Shown here piece after piece: positions 1 to 10,768 of a stretch of 64,000 nucleotides of DNA. This stretch comes from Nymphalis io (lineage: Eukaryota; Arthropoda; Insecta; Lepidoptera; Nymphalidae): contig NC_065918.1 in the NCBI RefSeq assembly GCF_905147045.1, forward strand, positions 3,410,001 to 3,474,000. Direction: 5' to 3'. The position numbers and the translations under genes were made by a program. The number at the start of each line of letters is the position of its first letter. Positions within the stretch are counted from its first letter, which is position 1. Under the pieces are notes generated by a model, which searched no databases, was not told the origin of the DNA, and saw only the letters and a list, made by a program, of their open reading frames with translations.

Positions 1-49
1 GTATCAGTCCAGTTTTATTGGGGTTATGTATGAAAAAGCCTTAAAATTC

Positions 50-51
<2 letters not shown>

Positions 52-133
<82 letters not shown>
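52..133. repeat. (AT)n microsatellite interrupted by (CATA)n
   Basis: An alternating AT run is broken in the middle by three CATA units and then resumes. It is a simple sequence repeat with no coding content, and it is a likely length polymorphism. Confidence 0.95.
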
Positions 134-136
<3 letters not shown>

Positions 137-1596
137 GTTTTAACCAATTTTTCGAGTTTTATAGAATTTATTTAGGTAATTCAAATCTAGTTTTGAATGA
201 ATGTTATTAAAACAATTAAGTACAAAATTATGTTAAAAGCTCGACTCACCGTTCCAGATCTTGAATATTTATTTATTAGTATATTTATATATCAAACTCT
301 TCTAAATCTACCAGAAAACAATAGATAATAATAATGATAAAATATCTCTGCATTTAATTCAAAACCAGACAATTCAACACCTAGCTTTCTCCTCCACTAA
401 TCCTAGATAGCACATACGTTAATGAATAAAACCACTATATATTATAATATGCAATTAGGACGGAACACGATTAGAGTATTTATTCACGCTTGGCGCGTTT
501 TTAAAATTTATAAAGCGTACTCAGCTGTACGGTGCTATATTGCCGTTTATAATTTAAACCCAGATGTTATTATAATTAAAGAATCCCTTATGAATATTTT
601 AAACGTTAAACGTGTCGAAGACGTGTACATTTTAAACGTTTTGTTTTTTTTTTTTATTGCGGTTCCGAATTTGCATTTAAAATGTTAAGTATTCAATTAT
701 AATGTTTCGCGGCGAGTAACATAAGACTATCACTCTGTTACCGCTGAGATTCTGTTTTGATGATTATTTTTGTATTATATTCGACGTGAATGTCAAAAAT
801 GTTGTAACGTTGAGCGTGTGATGTTAGCTTAGGGTGTTTGCAGACGCGCCGTGCAATGACCTCAGAGTGGAAAAAATATTGGAAATGTAATATATAGTGA
901 TAAGTAATTATATAAAATAATTGTATTGATCTCTAGCGGACTTAACTACATACGTTGCTTAGCGGAGGATTAGTTACAAAATGTAAGAAAGACACATTTT
1001 TCTTCGAATGTCGAATGAATGAAAACAGTGTTTCACGAAAAAGCTGCGAAGCATCGTTAATAAATAAGGCCGTAAGTTCATAGGGATGTATAGTGCACTC
1101 CTGACATTTCATATTCCACTCTAAAATATTAAAAAACAACTAAAGTTAATAGGCTATTTTGATGTATTGTTATGTTATCATTTCACATCATTTGAACTGA
1201 ACATTGAATATTATTCGTGCTCTGTCGTGTACGATTTTTTTCTTACATAATAAATCTATACGGAATTTGTTACTAGAATCTTGTAATTATGGCACGTAAA
1301 AAAAGTCGTCGAATTTATATCCGATTCCAATGACAGCGTAATGAATAATATAGAATTGTTAAAATAATATAGAAAATTACAACTCTAGGTAGACTCATAG
1401 TCAAGAATATCTTCTTATAAATGTTTAATAAAAACAAATAGATATTATATTGGTCTGCGGGACCGTCGCCTGTTACGTTAAACGTTTACGCGTTGACACG
1501 TGTCTTGATAATATCTCTTATTTACCTACATTAATGACGTCACGGATACCGATTAATGTATCGATGTGTTAATGCTACCTACGCATAGTTTACATA
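134..1596. other. unique-looking AT-rich DNA, no gene recognised
   Basis: No repeat family or exon was recognised. An 88-codon frame at 422-688 (+) starts with ATG, but its product is low-complexity hydrophobic and matches nothing I know. Bases 800-870 are visibly richer in G+C and CpG than their surroundings. Bases 1450-1505 resemble 3240-3330 (TTACGTTAAACG against TTACGCTAAACG, each followed by GTTGACA). Confidence 0.5.
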
Positions 1597-1793
1597 CAGT
1601 AACAGTAATTGCCTGTTATCGTCCCACTGCTGGGCTAAGGCCTCCTCTCCCTTTTGAGGAGAAGGTTTGGAGCTAATTCACATGTGGCAGAATGACACAT
1701 GTAGGTTTCTTCACGATGTTTTCCTTCACCGTGAAGCACGAGGTGAATTATAATCACAATTTAGCACATGAAAATTCAGTGGTGCTTGTCTGG

Positions 1794-1796
<3 letters not shown>
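1597..1796 (-). mobile_element. SINE-A copy, internally deleted
   Basis: On the minus strand this reads from the SINE body (AGCACCACTGAATTTTCATG) to the tail (CAGCAGTGGGACGATAAC). Compared with fuller copies it lacks the middle block around the CCACCAACCCGCATTGG segment and the whole tRNA-like head. Its head-side end abuts a TA microsatellite exactly, so the head may have been lost or replaced by repeat expansion. Confidence 0.85.

Positions 1797-1842
<46 letters not shown>
1797..1842. repeat. (TA)n microsatellite
   Basis: Uninterrupted TA dinucleotides run directly from the truncated end of the neighbouring SINE-A copy. Simple repeat. Confidence 0.95.
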
Positions 1843-1845
<3 letters not shown>

Positions 1846-2123
1846 CTATAGATAATACATAATGTACATAACAGCCATACCGTTGAGTTCTTCATATAAA
1901 AAGTATAAATTAACAAAATAAATTGGCACCACCACAATAATGTAAAACTTTTTGCAAATGGAAAAACCAACAAAAAAAAATTAATATATATAAATTTATT
2001 TACAACGAATTACGTTTTTTTGTGTCAAAATAACATAAATATAAATAACAGTGCAAATAAGTTTGTTTAAAAATATATTATATTTTTAGCTTGGGTTGTC
2101 ATAACACTTATAACAAACAACAC

Positions 2124-2270
2124 AGTCCCGCCTCGCCTGGCTATCTGACGGTATAAGCGCGATAAACTCTAAGACTACAAAATTAATTTACGTACGGTTT
2201 TTACCAATGAACGGAGTGATTCATGACGAAGGTTTACTTACGTGTATAAATCATTAAAGTTTTGTGTAAA
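2124..2270 (+). mobile_element. dispersed repeat G, partial copy
   Basis: The copy starts AGTCCCGCCTCGCCTGG and continues with CGCGATAAACTCTAAGACTAC and GAGTGATTCATGACGAAGG. The same ordered blocks occur at 10769-10975 and 60821-61015. This pattern (a Gs-and-Cs start, then AACTCAAAAACTACTGAACGG) is a familiar non-coding lepidopteran repeat. Its class, whether LINE 3' region or DNA element, cannot be told from three diverged copies. Confidence 0.65.
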
Positions 2271-2282
2271 TGGGCATAAATG

Positions 2283-2535
2283 TAATAATGATAATAATAA
2301 TAATAATATCCGCGGACATTTTTCACACACGGCCATCTGATCCCAAATTAAGCTTGTATAATGCTTGTGCTATGGAAACCAGACAACTGATATACTACAT
2401 ATACTACTTTTCTTTTGCAAATACATACTTATATAGATTACACAAATGTCTGTCCCGGGTGGGAATCGAACCCACAACCTTCGGCGTGAAAGGCAAGTAT
2501 CTACCAACCACGCCAACCGGTTCTTCATGTGGCGA
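2283..2535 (-). mobile_element. tRNA-derived SINE with ATT-repeat tail (SINE-C)
   Basis: The minus strand starts with a tRNA-like head: an A-box-like TGGCGTGGTTGGTAGAT and a perfect B box GGTTCGATTCC. A unique body ending near TGTGAAAAATGTCCGCGG follows, then a tail of ATT repeats (+ strand 2290-2308). Pol III internal promoter boxes, body and simple-repeat tail are the standard SINE layout. The head does not close a functional acceptor stem, so this is not a working tRNA gene. Confidence 0.85.
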
Positions 2536-2872
2536 TGAATGTTGAAAATGTCTTGAAAAATCATAATGGCTGGGAGCTTTATTGTTGTGTGCCGCTTGAG
2601 CCAATAGAGTCATACGTGTTACGATAGAAACGTTTTAAGTAAACCCTTACTCTACCAGTGAGTACCTAGCATATTATATTAATCTGCCGCATCGCAATAT
2701 ACCTATTTTACTTTAAATTTAAGTTATATCATAAAAAATGTAATTGTGATATCGGAAGGGCTCATATTAATTGATTAAAATTAATTATCCTTTATTTATC
2801 TCTCTGACTGTTTATCTGTCTGACATTTAGAGAGTTAATTAACAATAGCAATATAATAAAGTGACTTTATGA

Positions 2873-3098
2873 TAGGCCGTGGTGACCAAGTGGCTAGAAT
2901 ATGAGAATCTACACTATAGGCTGCGAGTTCGAACCGGATTAAGTAGATTATTTTTCATGTGCTTAATTTGTGCTTATAGTCCATCTCATGCTGGGCGTTG
3001 CTGGATAACAGTGTGAGGTAATCTGCATGTGGCAGATGAAATTATGTCACATGTGAAGGGCTTAGCCCAGCAGTGGGATATTTGAAGGCTGTATTACT
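2873..3098 (+). mobile_element. SINE-A-like copy with tRNA head, diverged
   Basis: The head has an A-box-like TGGTGACCAAGTGGCTAG and a B box GAGTTCGAACC. The body has CATGTGCTTAATTTGTGC and the tail AGCCCAGCAGTGGGATAT. A large part of the body is missing between the CATGTGGCAGA and GGGCTTAGCCC blocks. It is an old copy of the window's commonest SINE, with many substitutions. Confidence 0.8.
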
Positions 3099-3713
3099 TA
3101 ACTTGCATATTACAAGACAATGAAAGTATAATTTATTAAACGAGGAACAATGCATCAAATTGTACACAAGCTTTATTTTGCTTTTAATAAAATGTGATAA
3201 TGAAAAAAATGTACACGAGTAAGCCCACAAGCTAGACGCGTTGCCTCGGGGGTCGGCTATTACGCTAAACGCCGTTTAAATACCGTTTAGGGGTTGACAT
3301 CTGTGTATTATTGCAACCACTATTAGCGCATCTAACATTATTGTATTCTAAGCTTCGCAAACAATAATTATATTGTGGTAATATAAATATGAATAATTAT
3401 ACAATCTCAAATAGAACGCAACGCATTATACCTATGTTTTTGCGTCAGAATCATTTGCTTAAACGTTACATATATAAACGTTGCATCCGAAATTGGCCTT
3501 AAAGTTTAACTTATTGCGCCTAGAGAAGTTTTTTGAGACCGTGTTATTGAACCGCGATATGTGTGGGAAAATGGTTTTTTGTTTACTTTCACTAGATTTA
3601 CTAAACCGCGGTCATTGTTAAAAATAGACGGATAATTTGAGACACGGAGGTGTTTACTATGCTTGCTTTATTTGATCGAGTTTGTTTGTACGAATTCCCT
3701 TTTTTTATTTTAA
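3099..3713. other. no gene recognised
   Basis: Bases 3240-3330 carry a CpG-bearing block similar to 1450-1505, a possible old two-copy repeat. The rest is AT-rich with no recognised feature. Confidence 0.4.
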
Positions 3714-3887
3714 TTCGAGCTAGTATTCGCCCGCTGATTCGTCCGCTTGTTACGGGTACGGGTAAATTAGTAAGCCTATCTTCGGGGTTCAAACTTGCTT
3801 CATACCGAATTCTATAAAAATCGGTGCGGTGGCTTGAAAGCGTAACAGACAGAGTTATTTTCGCATTTATAATATTAGTATAGATAA
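3714..3887 (-). mobile_element. retroposon-E fragment
   Basis: The + strand runs AGCTAGTATTCGCCCGC ... CTTCATACCGAATTCTATAA ... GACAGAGTTATTTTCGC and ends TTTATAATATTAGTA. The reverse arrangement is at 37147-37318. The blocks (GGTATGAAGCAAGCTTGAA, GCGAAGCCGCGG, AATATTAGTA end) are typical of a very abundant lepidopteran repeat, probably the 3' region of a non-LTR element or a non-autonomous derivative. The copy has an internal deletion. Confidence 0.75.
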
Positions 3888-3895
3888 ATCAGCAG

Positions 3896-4078
3896 ACTGG
3901 CAAACGGGTCATTATGTAAGTCCATAGACATTGTCACTGTAAAAATATTAACCCTCCCTCAAACCGCCAACGCGCCACCAACCTTGGGCACTAAGATGTT
4001 ATTTATGTGCATGTAGTTGTGCTCACTCACACACAAACACAACATAACAAATTATTGCCGTAAGCGGTAGAATAAAAA
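3896..4078 (-). mobile_element. family B copy, diverged
   Basis: The + strand shows GCGCCACCAACCTTGGGCAC, then CACTCACACACAAACACAACA and GCGGTAGAATA, the reverse complement of the middle of family B. Both ends are eroded. The left boundary is set at CATAGACATTG. Confidence 0.8.
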
Positions 4079-4841
4079 TATATCCTTAAAAGCCGTCAAT
4101 CAGGTGGAATAAATATTATTCATAGATTTTCATTGAAAATTGATCATTTTATTACAATTAGTAAAATGTAACAGTCTGTATATCCCGCACGTCTTTTCTC
4201 ATTAGGAGAATTCCGCTTATTCCAATTAGTTACAAACAATATTAGTTATATTTAAAAAATAGTTTCTAATCAATTAATAACTATTCATTTAACTGTTCGA
4301 ACAATGAGATTAAGTCACACACCGTAATAGTCTTGAACGGACAAGCGTAGAGATGAAATCAGCACTTGTTTCTTGCACTTCAACGAACAACACGCGACAA
4401 CGTCTCAGTCCTGCGATCCATGCAACGTTAACAGCGATATATCTTCACGTAGCTTAAATAATATTATATATTTTTGTATTTAATGTAAGTGGAGATTTAT
4501 ATTGTTTACATATCGATAACTTAATTTCTTAATTGAGAGTTAAAAATTTTGATTAACGTATCAAAATTGCTTGCACGTTCAATAATTTTTTTAATTAGAA
4601 TTAATTTTTAAAATTTAATTAGAAATAGAATTTTGAAATGTATATCTCGACTAGCAACTTATGCTACTACGTTTTACACTGAAGTCAGTAAGCACATCGA
4701 GCGATTAAAATCATGATTATAAGCCCAAGGTCGTTTGTAATGTCAGTATAATGAAATTAGTTTAGTATTTTTTTTATTATTTACAAAATTTAGCTCATTT
4801 ATTTAACGTTATTGTCTTTATGTAATATATGAATGTAAGTA
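4079..4841. other. no gene recognised
   Basis: AT-rich DNA. A moderately CpG-bearing stretch lies at 4315-4445. No repeat family or credible exon is seen. Confidence 0.4.
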
Positions 4842-5055
4842 TATGTCTCACATCTGAGCTAAGACTTTCTCTAAAGAATAATGTTTCGGAGCTTATTCTA
4901 TCAATTCAGATTTTCATCTAACATATCTGGTTTCCTCAAAGTGTTTTCCTTCAGTGTCGAGCACGAGATGAATTATAAACACAAATAAAGCACATGAAAA
5001 TGTTGTGGGCCTGGCTCTCGTTTTCTGGCCACTAGGTTTCTAGCTGATACGGGGC
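4842..5055 (-). mobile_element. SINE-A copy, old
   Basis: Read on the minus strand, the body contains CATGTGCTTTATTTGTGTT and AATTCATCTCGTGCTCGAC, and the tail side contains TTAGCTCAGATGTGAGAC. The last bases (TGGCCACTAGG on the + strand) keep a remnant of the tRNA head. Substitutions are frequent and no target-site duplication is visible. Confidence 0.7.
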
Positions 5056-5471
5056 TATAGTTTCGTTTATAATAGCTTCACTCTGGTTGACTACCTTTAT
5101 ATAATCTAACCCTTATAAAGCCTTGCATCGTTTGTTTAGACAGAACGATCAGGTTTTTATATGTCAATAATATTGTATAATGGAGAAAAAATATTTTTAA
5201 ATTAAGGTTATTAAACGTTACTCTAGTTACCTACTACATCCCTTTTGTAAATTAAAATATATAACAATGTTGTGCTATTTTCATCATATAATCGGCATCC
5301 TGTTCGAGCGTAATTGAGTAACAAACTACGAACACACGCACATTTATTAGTAATATTATCTATGACAGGAACGAATTTAGAAACGAAGAAAACAATTTAA
5401 AATAATTATGTCTGTCCGCATGTGTATTATAATTATAAATTGTAATGTATGTGTGTATGTTTACGCTCTAT
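5056..5471. other. no feature recognised
   Basis: AT-rich spacer between an old SINE and a LINE-like fragment. No credible reading frame is seen. Confidence 0.4.
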
Positions 5472-5878
5472 GTTTTTTTTTTTTTTTTTTATATTCGCCG
5501 GGAGGGCAAATGACTCTACTCCACCTGATGGTAAGTGGTAGTAGAGTCCAAACGCGACGACGGCCAGTACAGACGGGAAAAACGTTCTGCACTAGCCGCC
5601 TTTGCCTTGCCGGCCCGCAAGATGCCTCTTCACGCCTCGTTTGAAGGAACCCGGGTTGTAAGAGGAGGGGAACACGTGAGCTGGTAAGGAATTCCATTTT
5701 TTGGAAGTGCGACAAAGAAAGGAGTTGCCAAATTTCTTTGTTCGCGATGGAATTGATGTCACAGTTAGGCGGTGACATCGAGAACCAGCTCGCGTGGACT
5801 TAAGAAGGAAGGGGGAAGCAGGAATTAGAGAGAATAATTCCTCAGAGCACTCGCCGTGATACAGTCGATAGAAAGCGC
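5472..5878 (-). mobile_element. LINE-like retroposon fragment with A-tail
   Basis: The minus strand ends in a pure A run (T run at 5472-5490 on the + strand) preceded by TTTGCCCTCCCGGCGAATAT. The rest is far richer in G+C than its flanks. I recall the block CAAATTTCTTTGTTCGCGATG from an abundant lepidopteran repeat, but cannot name the clade. The 105-codon minus frame at 5461-5778 runs through the A-tail and lacks any reverse-transcriptase motif, so it is not a gene. The 5' limit is uncertain. Confidence 0.65.
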
Positions 5879-6685
5879 TCAGTGCTGCTATCTCTATGTG
5901 TAGCTAAACCATTGATCCAATTGTTATGAAAATCTGGTGAGTTGTTCTTCGTACAGCTTGGGTCTTGGTTCAACAAAAAAAGTATTTATTTTGTGTGTTT
6001 GTCCTGATATAAACTTTTTAAGAAGCTGCGACGGGTAGCTTTACTTGACGTGGTCATAACGAGATATTCCCTTTTATTACTAAGATTAAAAATGATAGTT
6101 TTTTTATTATTTATTGTATCTCAGAGCGCAGTCATAAGACTTAACTTATGATGATGTTAGATGCACATAGCAATGCGCCGCATAATATTCATCCATTACA
6201 TAATAATGATAAATACATATTCATAGGGCACAAAACTGTCAAATACGATATCAGTTAACGGTTTATTGAGCAATAATGCGATTACCGTCTCTTTAACACA
6301 GGGGTATATTTTCTGTTTTTTACATTAAGATTTGGAATTAAATAAAAATATTCCACAATGATTTTTTTTAAATTATTTATTAGGTTCGCTTGCGAATTTT
6401 ATACAGGTAATTCTTACCTACATGGGTAGAATTATGAAACATCCACAGACTTTGTGAAAATCATTTGAAAGCGAACACTACCTGCTTATCATATCACAAT
6501 TACTATTACTTGCTTTAGAAGAAGTGAAAGAGAAGCTAAAAACAATAACGAACAGTAAAATGAAAAATTAAAGCTTGTACTTGCACATATTTACAGTAAG
6601 TAGATATATAAACCTTAAAAAGACTAAAATATAATCATAACTCAATTTCATTGGTAAGACTTACAATAATTCAATCTTTTTATAT
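5879..6685. other. no feature recognised
   Basis: AT-rich DNA with short homopolymers. No repeat or exon was recognised. A GTAATT site after CAG at 6406 lacks a pyrimidine tract. Confidence 0.4.
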
Positions 6686-6950
6686 AATATAGGTAGGCAG
6701 ACGGCCAAACGGACCACCGGATGGTAAGTGGCCACCCCCATAGATATTGGCGTCGTAAAAAATATTAACCGTTCCTACATTGCTCCACCAGCTTTAGTGC
6801 TAATGTTATGTCCTTGGGTCAGAAGTTTTCACTCACCCTTCCAACCGGAACATAACAATACTGAGTTTTGCTATTTGGCGGAAGAATATGTGATGAGTGG
6901 ATGGTACATACCCAGACGGGCTTGCACAAAGCCCTACCACCAAGTAAACG
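6686..6950 (-). mobile_element. family B copy, nearly full length
   Basis: The + strand begins AGGTAGGCAGACGGCC and ends GCACAAAGCCCTACCACCAA, covering the whole family in reverse. A 129-codon frame starting at 6728 is only a translation of this repeat plus the SINE that follows; it has no conserved domain and uses a non-ATG start. Sequence drift relative to the 8.5 and 56.6 kb copies marks it as older. Confidence 0.88.
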
Positions 6951-7017
6951 CTTGCGGATTGGTGGATACGGCAGTATTTTCGGCAGTTTTCAGGTTTTCT
7001 CGAGATACCTTAAACAA

Positions 7018-7131
7018 GAAGAATAATAAACACAAATTAAACATAAGAAAACTTAATGGTCTTTGTCAGGATTCGAACTCGCGATGTTCTCTTGGTGACG
7101 CGTATTCAATCCGCTAGGCCATCGGGGCTCT
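7018..7131 (-). mobile_element. tRNA-headed SINE fragment
   Basis: The minus strand reads AGCCCCGATGGCCTAGCGG (A box) and GAGTTCGAATCCTG (B box), followed by ACTTAATG-type body sequence and TTTAATTTGTGTTTATT. That last block is also in SINE-A, so the families share a body. The putative acceptor arms do not pair, which excludes a functional tRNA. It directly follows a family B copy. Confidence 0.75.
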
Positions 7132-8023
7132 TGGATTTTTTCTAACGTGACATTTTTAAAATTAGTATTTTAATTAACATATATAATTATATATGTGGAA
7201 TTCTCTGACAGATAATTTTAATCGTATTGAAGAGGATCGTTTTTAATTACCAAGTAGACTGAGCTTAAAGCAACACGAGTCACCGATGCAGATACGTTAA
7301 AAATAAAAGTGGGTCAAACCTTATAAAAACGTAATGGAGTTGAAAAGGTTTTCTAAAAAGAACGCTAATGCCGAATATAATATTTCTTCGTCCGGATTTC
7401 CAATAAAGGTTTTAATAATGTCAAGTCACGCTTGCTTTACCAGAAAGCTATCTAGAAACGGCTATTATATTGAGAAATTCTTTAAAATTTCCTTAGACAA
7501 AGGCCATACACCTGAAGTATTTCCAATAAATCTTCAAGAGCTCATTGATAAATTCCCCAGCTTCCACTTTAATGAAAATAATTTCATATATTACAAATGT
7601 TCGTCAATACTGCACTCGGCTCACTAGAAATTATCTTCATTTCAAACTTTCATCATCCTACGTCCTACTAACAGTCACCATATAGCATTTAATGTGATAA
7701 TTAAAATACAATAAATTATACTTTCACAATCAACAAATAATTAAAAAAACAAACTTTAATTAAAAAATTAAAGTAAAAAAATACATTAATAACAATTAAA
7801 AGATTTCAAACAATTCTTGAGTCATTTTAATCTAAAACTTAAACCAACACCAGTGAACGGCGCTTTAAAATATATATTTAAAGATAATACCAAAATCAAA
7901 TAAATAACTCCAAAGATCAGTAAAGTGGCAATATGTATGTAGTGGGACATCCACTACTGAACGTTCTCTTCTCATAAAGAGGTTAAGAGTATATTCCGCA
8001 TTTAATAGGGTTTATAGTATATA
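7132..8023. other. AT-rich DNA with one unrecognised 97-codon frame
   Basis: An ATG-started frame at 7334-7627 (+) encodes 97 mixed, soluble-looking residues with several Lys, Ser and Phe. I recognise no domain or family. In about 128 kb of AT-rich double-strand sequence, a frame this long is expected by chance, so I do not call it a gene. The rest is AT-rich. Confidence 0.35.
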
Positions 8024-8304
8024 ATAGTACGCGTGAATCTTAACCGGTGATCGTGGGTTCAAACATGGGCAAGCACCACTGGATTTTTATGTGCTTAATT
8101 TGTAATTATAATTCATCTCGTGCTTCACGTTGAAGGAAAACGTCGTGAGGAAACCTGCATGTGTCTAATTTCACTGAAATTCTGCCACATGTGTATTCCA
8201 CCAACCCGCATTGTAGCAGCGTGATGGAATAAGCTCCAAACCTTCTCCTCAAAAAAGGGGGATGAGGCGTTAGCCCAGCAGTAGGACATTCACAGGCTGT
8301 TTCT
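8024..8304 (+). mobile_element. SINE-A copy, nearly full length
   Basis: The head is partial: TACGCGTGAATCTTAACCGG leads to the B box GGGTTCAAAC, while the A box is degraded. The body is complete through CATGTGCTTAATTTGTAAT, CCTGCATGTGTCTAATTTC and CCACCAACCCGCATTG, and the tail reads CAGCAGTAGGACATTCACAG. It serves as a reference copy for the + orientation of the family. Confidence 0.9.
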
Positions 8305-8450
8305 TAATACACAATAGCTAAGTAATTGTTATGACGTTTAATATGTTTAACTTCATCTGATAGCCGAAAAATATTTCACCAACTCCATATTCGGTCTTGC
8401 CCTATTAGTAAAAAAAATGACTTCGTAGATTAATTAATATTATCATCTTT

Positions 8451-8530
8451 TTACTGGTGGTAGGGCTTTGTTACTGGTGGTAGGGCTTTGTTACTGGTGG
8501 TAGGGCTTTGTTACTGGTGGTAGGGCTTTG
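8451..8530 (+). repeat. 4 x 20-bp perfect tandem repeat
   Basis: The unit TTACTGGTGGTAGGGCTTTG is repeated four times without a mismatch. It is the 5' terminus of the adjoining family B element and not a random microsatellite. The identity of the units points to recent amplification. Confidence 0.97.
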
Positions 8531-8797
8531 TGCAAGCTCGTCTGGGTAGGTACCACCCACTCATCAGATATTCTACCGCAAAACAGCAATACTTGATATT
8601 GTTGTGTTCCGGTTTGAAGGGTGAGTGAGCCAGTGTAATTACAGGCACAAGGGACATAAAATCTTAGTTCCCAAGGTTGGTGGCGCATTGGATATGTAAG
8701 CGATGGTTGACATTTCTTACAATGCTAATGTCTAAGAGCGTTGGTGACCACTTACCATCAGGTGGCCCATATGCTCGTCCGCCTTCCTATTCTATAA
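8451..8797 (+). mobile_element. family B copy, full length, tandem 5' end
   Basis: This is the best-preserved member: GGTAGGGCTTTGTGCAAGC, GGTACCACCCACTCATC, GAAGGGTGAGTGAGCC, CCAAGGTTGGTGGCGC, GACCACTTACCATCAGG and a CTATAAAA-plus-A-run end. Its first 20 bases are present four times in perfect tandem (8451-8530). The minus-strand frame at 8491-8688 recurs at the same position in the copies at 44.6 and 56.6 kb and is a phantom protein of the repeat. A short ATCATC flanks both sides and may be a target-site duplication. Confidence 0.92.
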
Positions 8798-9177
8798 AAA
8801 AAAAAAAATCATCAAATATTCTACATACATTTGTATTTTTATATTACACGCCATTCAACATTTAATTTAATTAATAATATTTTTACATGATTAACTAATA
8901 AAATATTAAAATGGCAACCGGCTGTTCAAATAAAGCCGATATTAAAAGAGAAAGGTTAATAAACAATTAACGATATAAATACGTTTCCCATTATCAATCA
9001 CAGGATATAATGGTTTTGCTATTGTTACAGTTTTTGATAATAACGACATGGTACGTTCGCCTTTATACACTTTGTGGTTGAAATAAAATGACAGTTTATT
9101 TGAGTGCCGTCTGTTTTTAGATTAGGACGTAATGCGATAATATTATTATTAGTGCATATCTATAATAAAAACCTTTA

Positions 9178-9403
9178 TACTGGTGGTAGGGCCTTGTGCA
9201 AGCTCGTCTGGGTAGGTACAGTACAGGTACAACAGAACTTGTTATTGTTGTGTTCCGGGGACATAACATCTTAGTTTCCGAGGTTGATGGCGCATTTGCG
9301 ATGTAAGCGATGGTTAACATTTCTTACAATGCTAATGTCTATGGGCGTTAGTGACCACTTACCATAAGGTGGCATATGCTCGTCCCCCTACCTACTCTAT
9401 AAA
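9178..9403 (+). mobile_element. family B copy, internal deletion
   Basis: The copy starts ACTGGTGGTAGGGCCTTG and ends ACTCTATAAAAATA. Between GGTAGGTAC and TGTTGTGTTCCGG it has lost most of the CCACTCATCAGATATTCTACC segment, and it has also lost the GAAGGGTGAGTGAGCC block. It lies about 380 bp after another + strand copy. Confidence 0.9.
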
Positions 9404-10043
9404 AATATTATATTAATATTAATAATAATATATTGAATATACACACGTACATAGGTAAGTTTAAGGTAATGACCATCCATAGGCGCTTATACAGCGCTTT
9501 CGGTTTGTAGAGATCAATTGTTAATATTGAGTGGATTTATGAATGAATAGCTTTATATTTGTGGAATTTATCTATCAGTTCGGGGTAAGTTGGATTCTCA
9601 CCCAGTAAAACTCGAGCAAAAGGCTGAGCTGGAGTTTCGAAATCGTATTGATATTACGCCACCGCGCTCCTCTCCGCAGAGGAGGTAAGCGCATAACAGT
9701 CTTATTCGACTATTCTGATTAAGCTATCGATCCAGTACGGTGAACATTGTTGTAATTATCAATACGATAAATAGTTTGTTGTTTTTGTAACTCCATATGT
9801 AACGCATCGTCAACACACATATATGCCCTTTGAATATATTTTTTTATTTTTATAAAATAATTATAGTTATAACAAATTTGTTAATGGCCCAATTTGGTTA
9901 TATTGTCAAAAAAACAAGAATATTTAGTATTGTAATATTGAAACGCTGTTGAATAAATAAATAATCTGACCTTCATAGTTTTCTAGTTTATAAGTCCCAT
10001 ATAAATGTATATCATAGTTTTTACTATAACTATAAACGAACTT
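9404..10043. other. no gene recognised
   Basis: Mostly AT-rich. Bases 9655-9690 include a small GC-rich hairpin, TCCTCT-CCGC-AGAGGA (9668-9683). No repeat family is assigned. Confidence 0.4.
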
Positions 10044-10191
10044 GATGGTAGCCCTGCCAAGTGCAAGTGCAGGTGCAAGCCTGTCTGGGTAGGTACCACC
10101 TTCATCTGATATTCTACTAAAAAAAATATTAATTATTTACAGTATTTTTGTTTGGCAGTACCCTACCACTTACCACTTACCATCATTTTAC
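10044..10191 (+). mobile_element. family B remnant
   Basis: Only the 5' part (GTCTGGGTAGGTACCACC, TCATCTGATATTCTAC) and scraps of the 3' part (CACTTACCATCATTTTAC, A run) remain. The centre is replaced by AT-rich sequence. Confidence 0.7.
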
Positions 10192-10768
10192 AAAAAAAAA
10201 AACGAACTACATATAAGCAAAATCAGGTGTAATTAATTAGTTTCAATATTTTGTGAAAGTATCTAAATGTAATAATTCACTTAATATTTCAATAGCCCTT
10301 TTTTATCCAAAATAAATAATACCCAATTCCAATTTTCTATTTAGTGAAAATAGATTTTCAAAAGCGTAAATGTGATCAAATCGTAAATCACGCTCGGAAG
10401 TGAAACTAATTTTTCCATACACAGATCGACGTTATTCAATTTCATAGTTATGAATTATTCTAACAATAGCTTTATAAAAACGCTTTCAAACGTTGTAATT
10501 AAATATTTATATACATTTTTAGTACGTTTTTTTGTTGTATATCGACGGATTAATATTTGAAGTTAATTAGTTTTACATCGATTTCTCCTTAGTTTATAGT
10601 TCTATACGATAGCTTAGCCATGCTTTGTTACTAATTCGTTCAGTATTGAATTTTGTCGAAACTTAATGACATTTCATGGACAATGACGTGATGTCTTAGC
10701 CAATTCTGGACACCAAGTCCACTATGAACGGACTTTAACACTAACTGAGCTTCCCTATACATTATTAA

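Noticed and set aside
2450..2527. Possible tRNA gene on the minus strand
   Set aside because: The B box is perfect, but a SINE body with an ATT tail follows and the acceptor stem does not close.
5461..5778. 105-codon minus frame
   Set aside because: It ends by reading through the A-tail (poly-Lys) of a LINE-like fragment; no reverse-transcriptase or endonuclease motif is present.
6728..7117. 129-codon + frame, the longest in the window
   Set aside because: It is a translation of a reverse-oriented family B copy and the following SINE, uses a non-ATG start and has no domain.
7060..7131. Possible tRNA gene on the minus strand
   Set aside because: Acceptor arms do not pair; the body shares sequence with SINE-A.
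8451..8530. Regular repeats that could suggest a CRISPR array
   Set aside because: Units are directly adjacent with no spacers and form the end of a eukaryotic retroposon.
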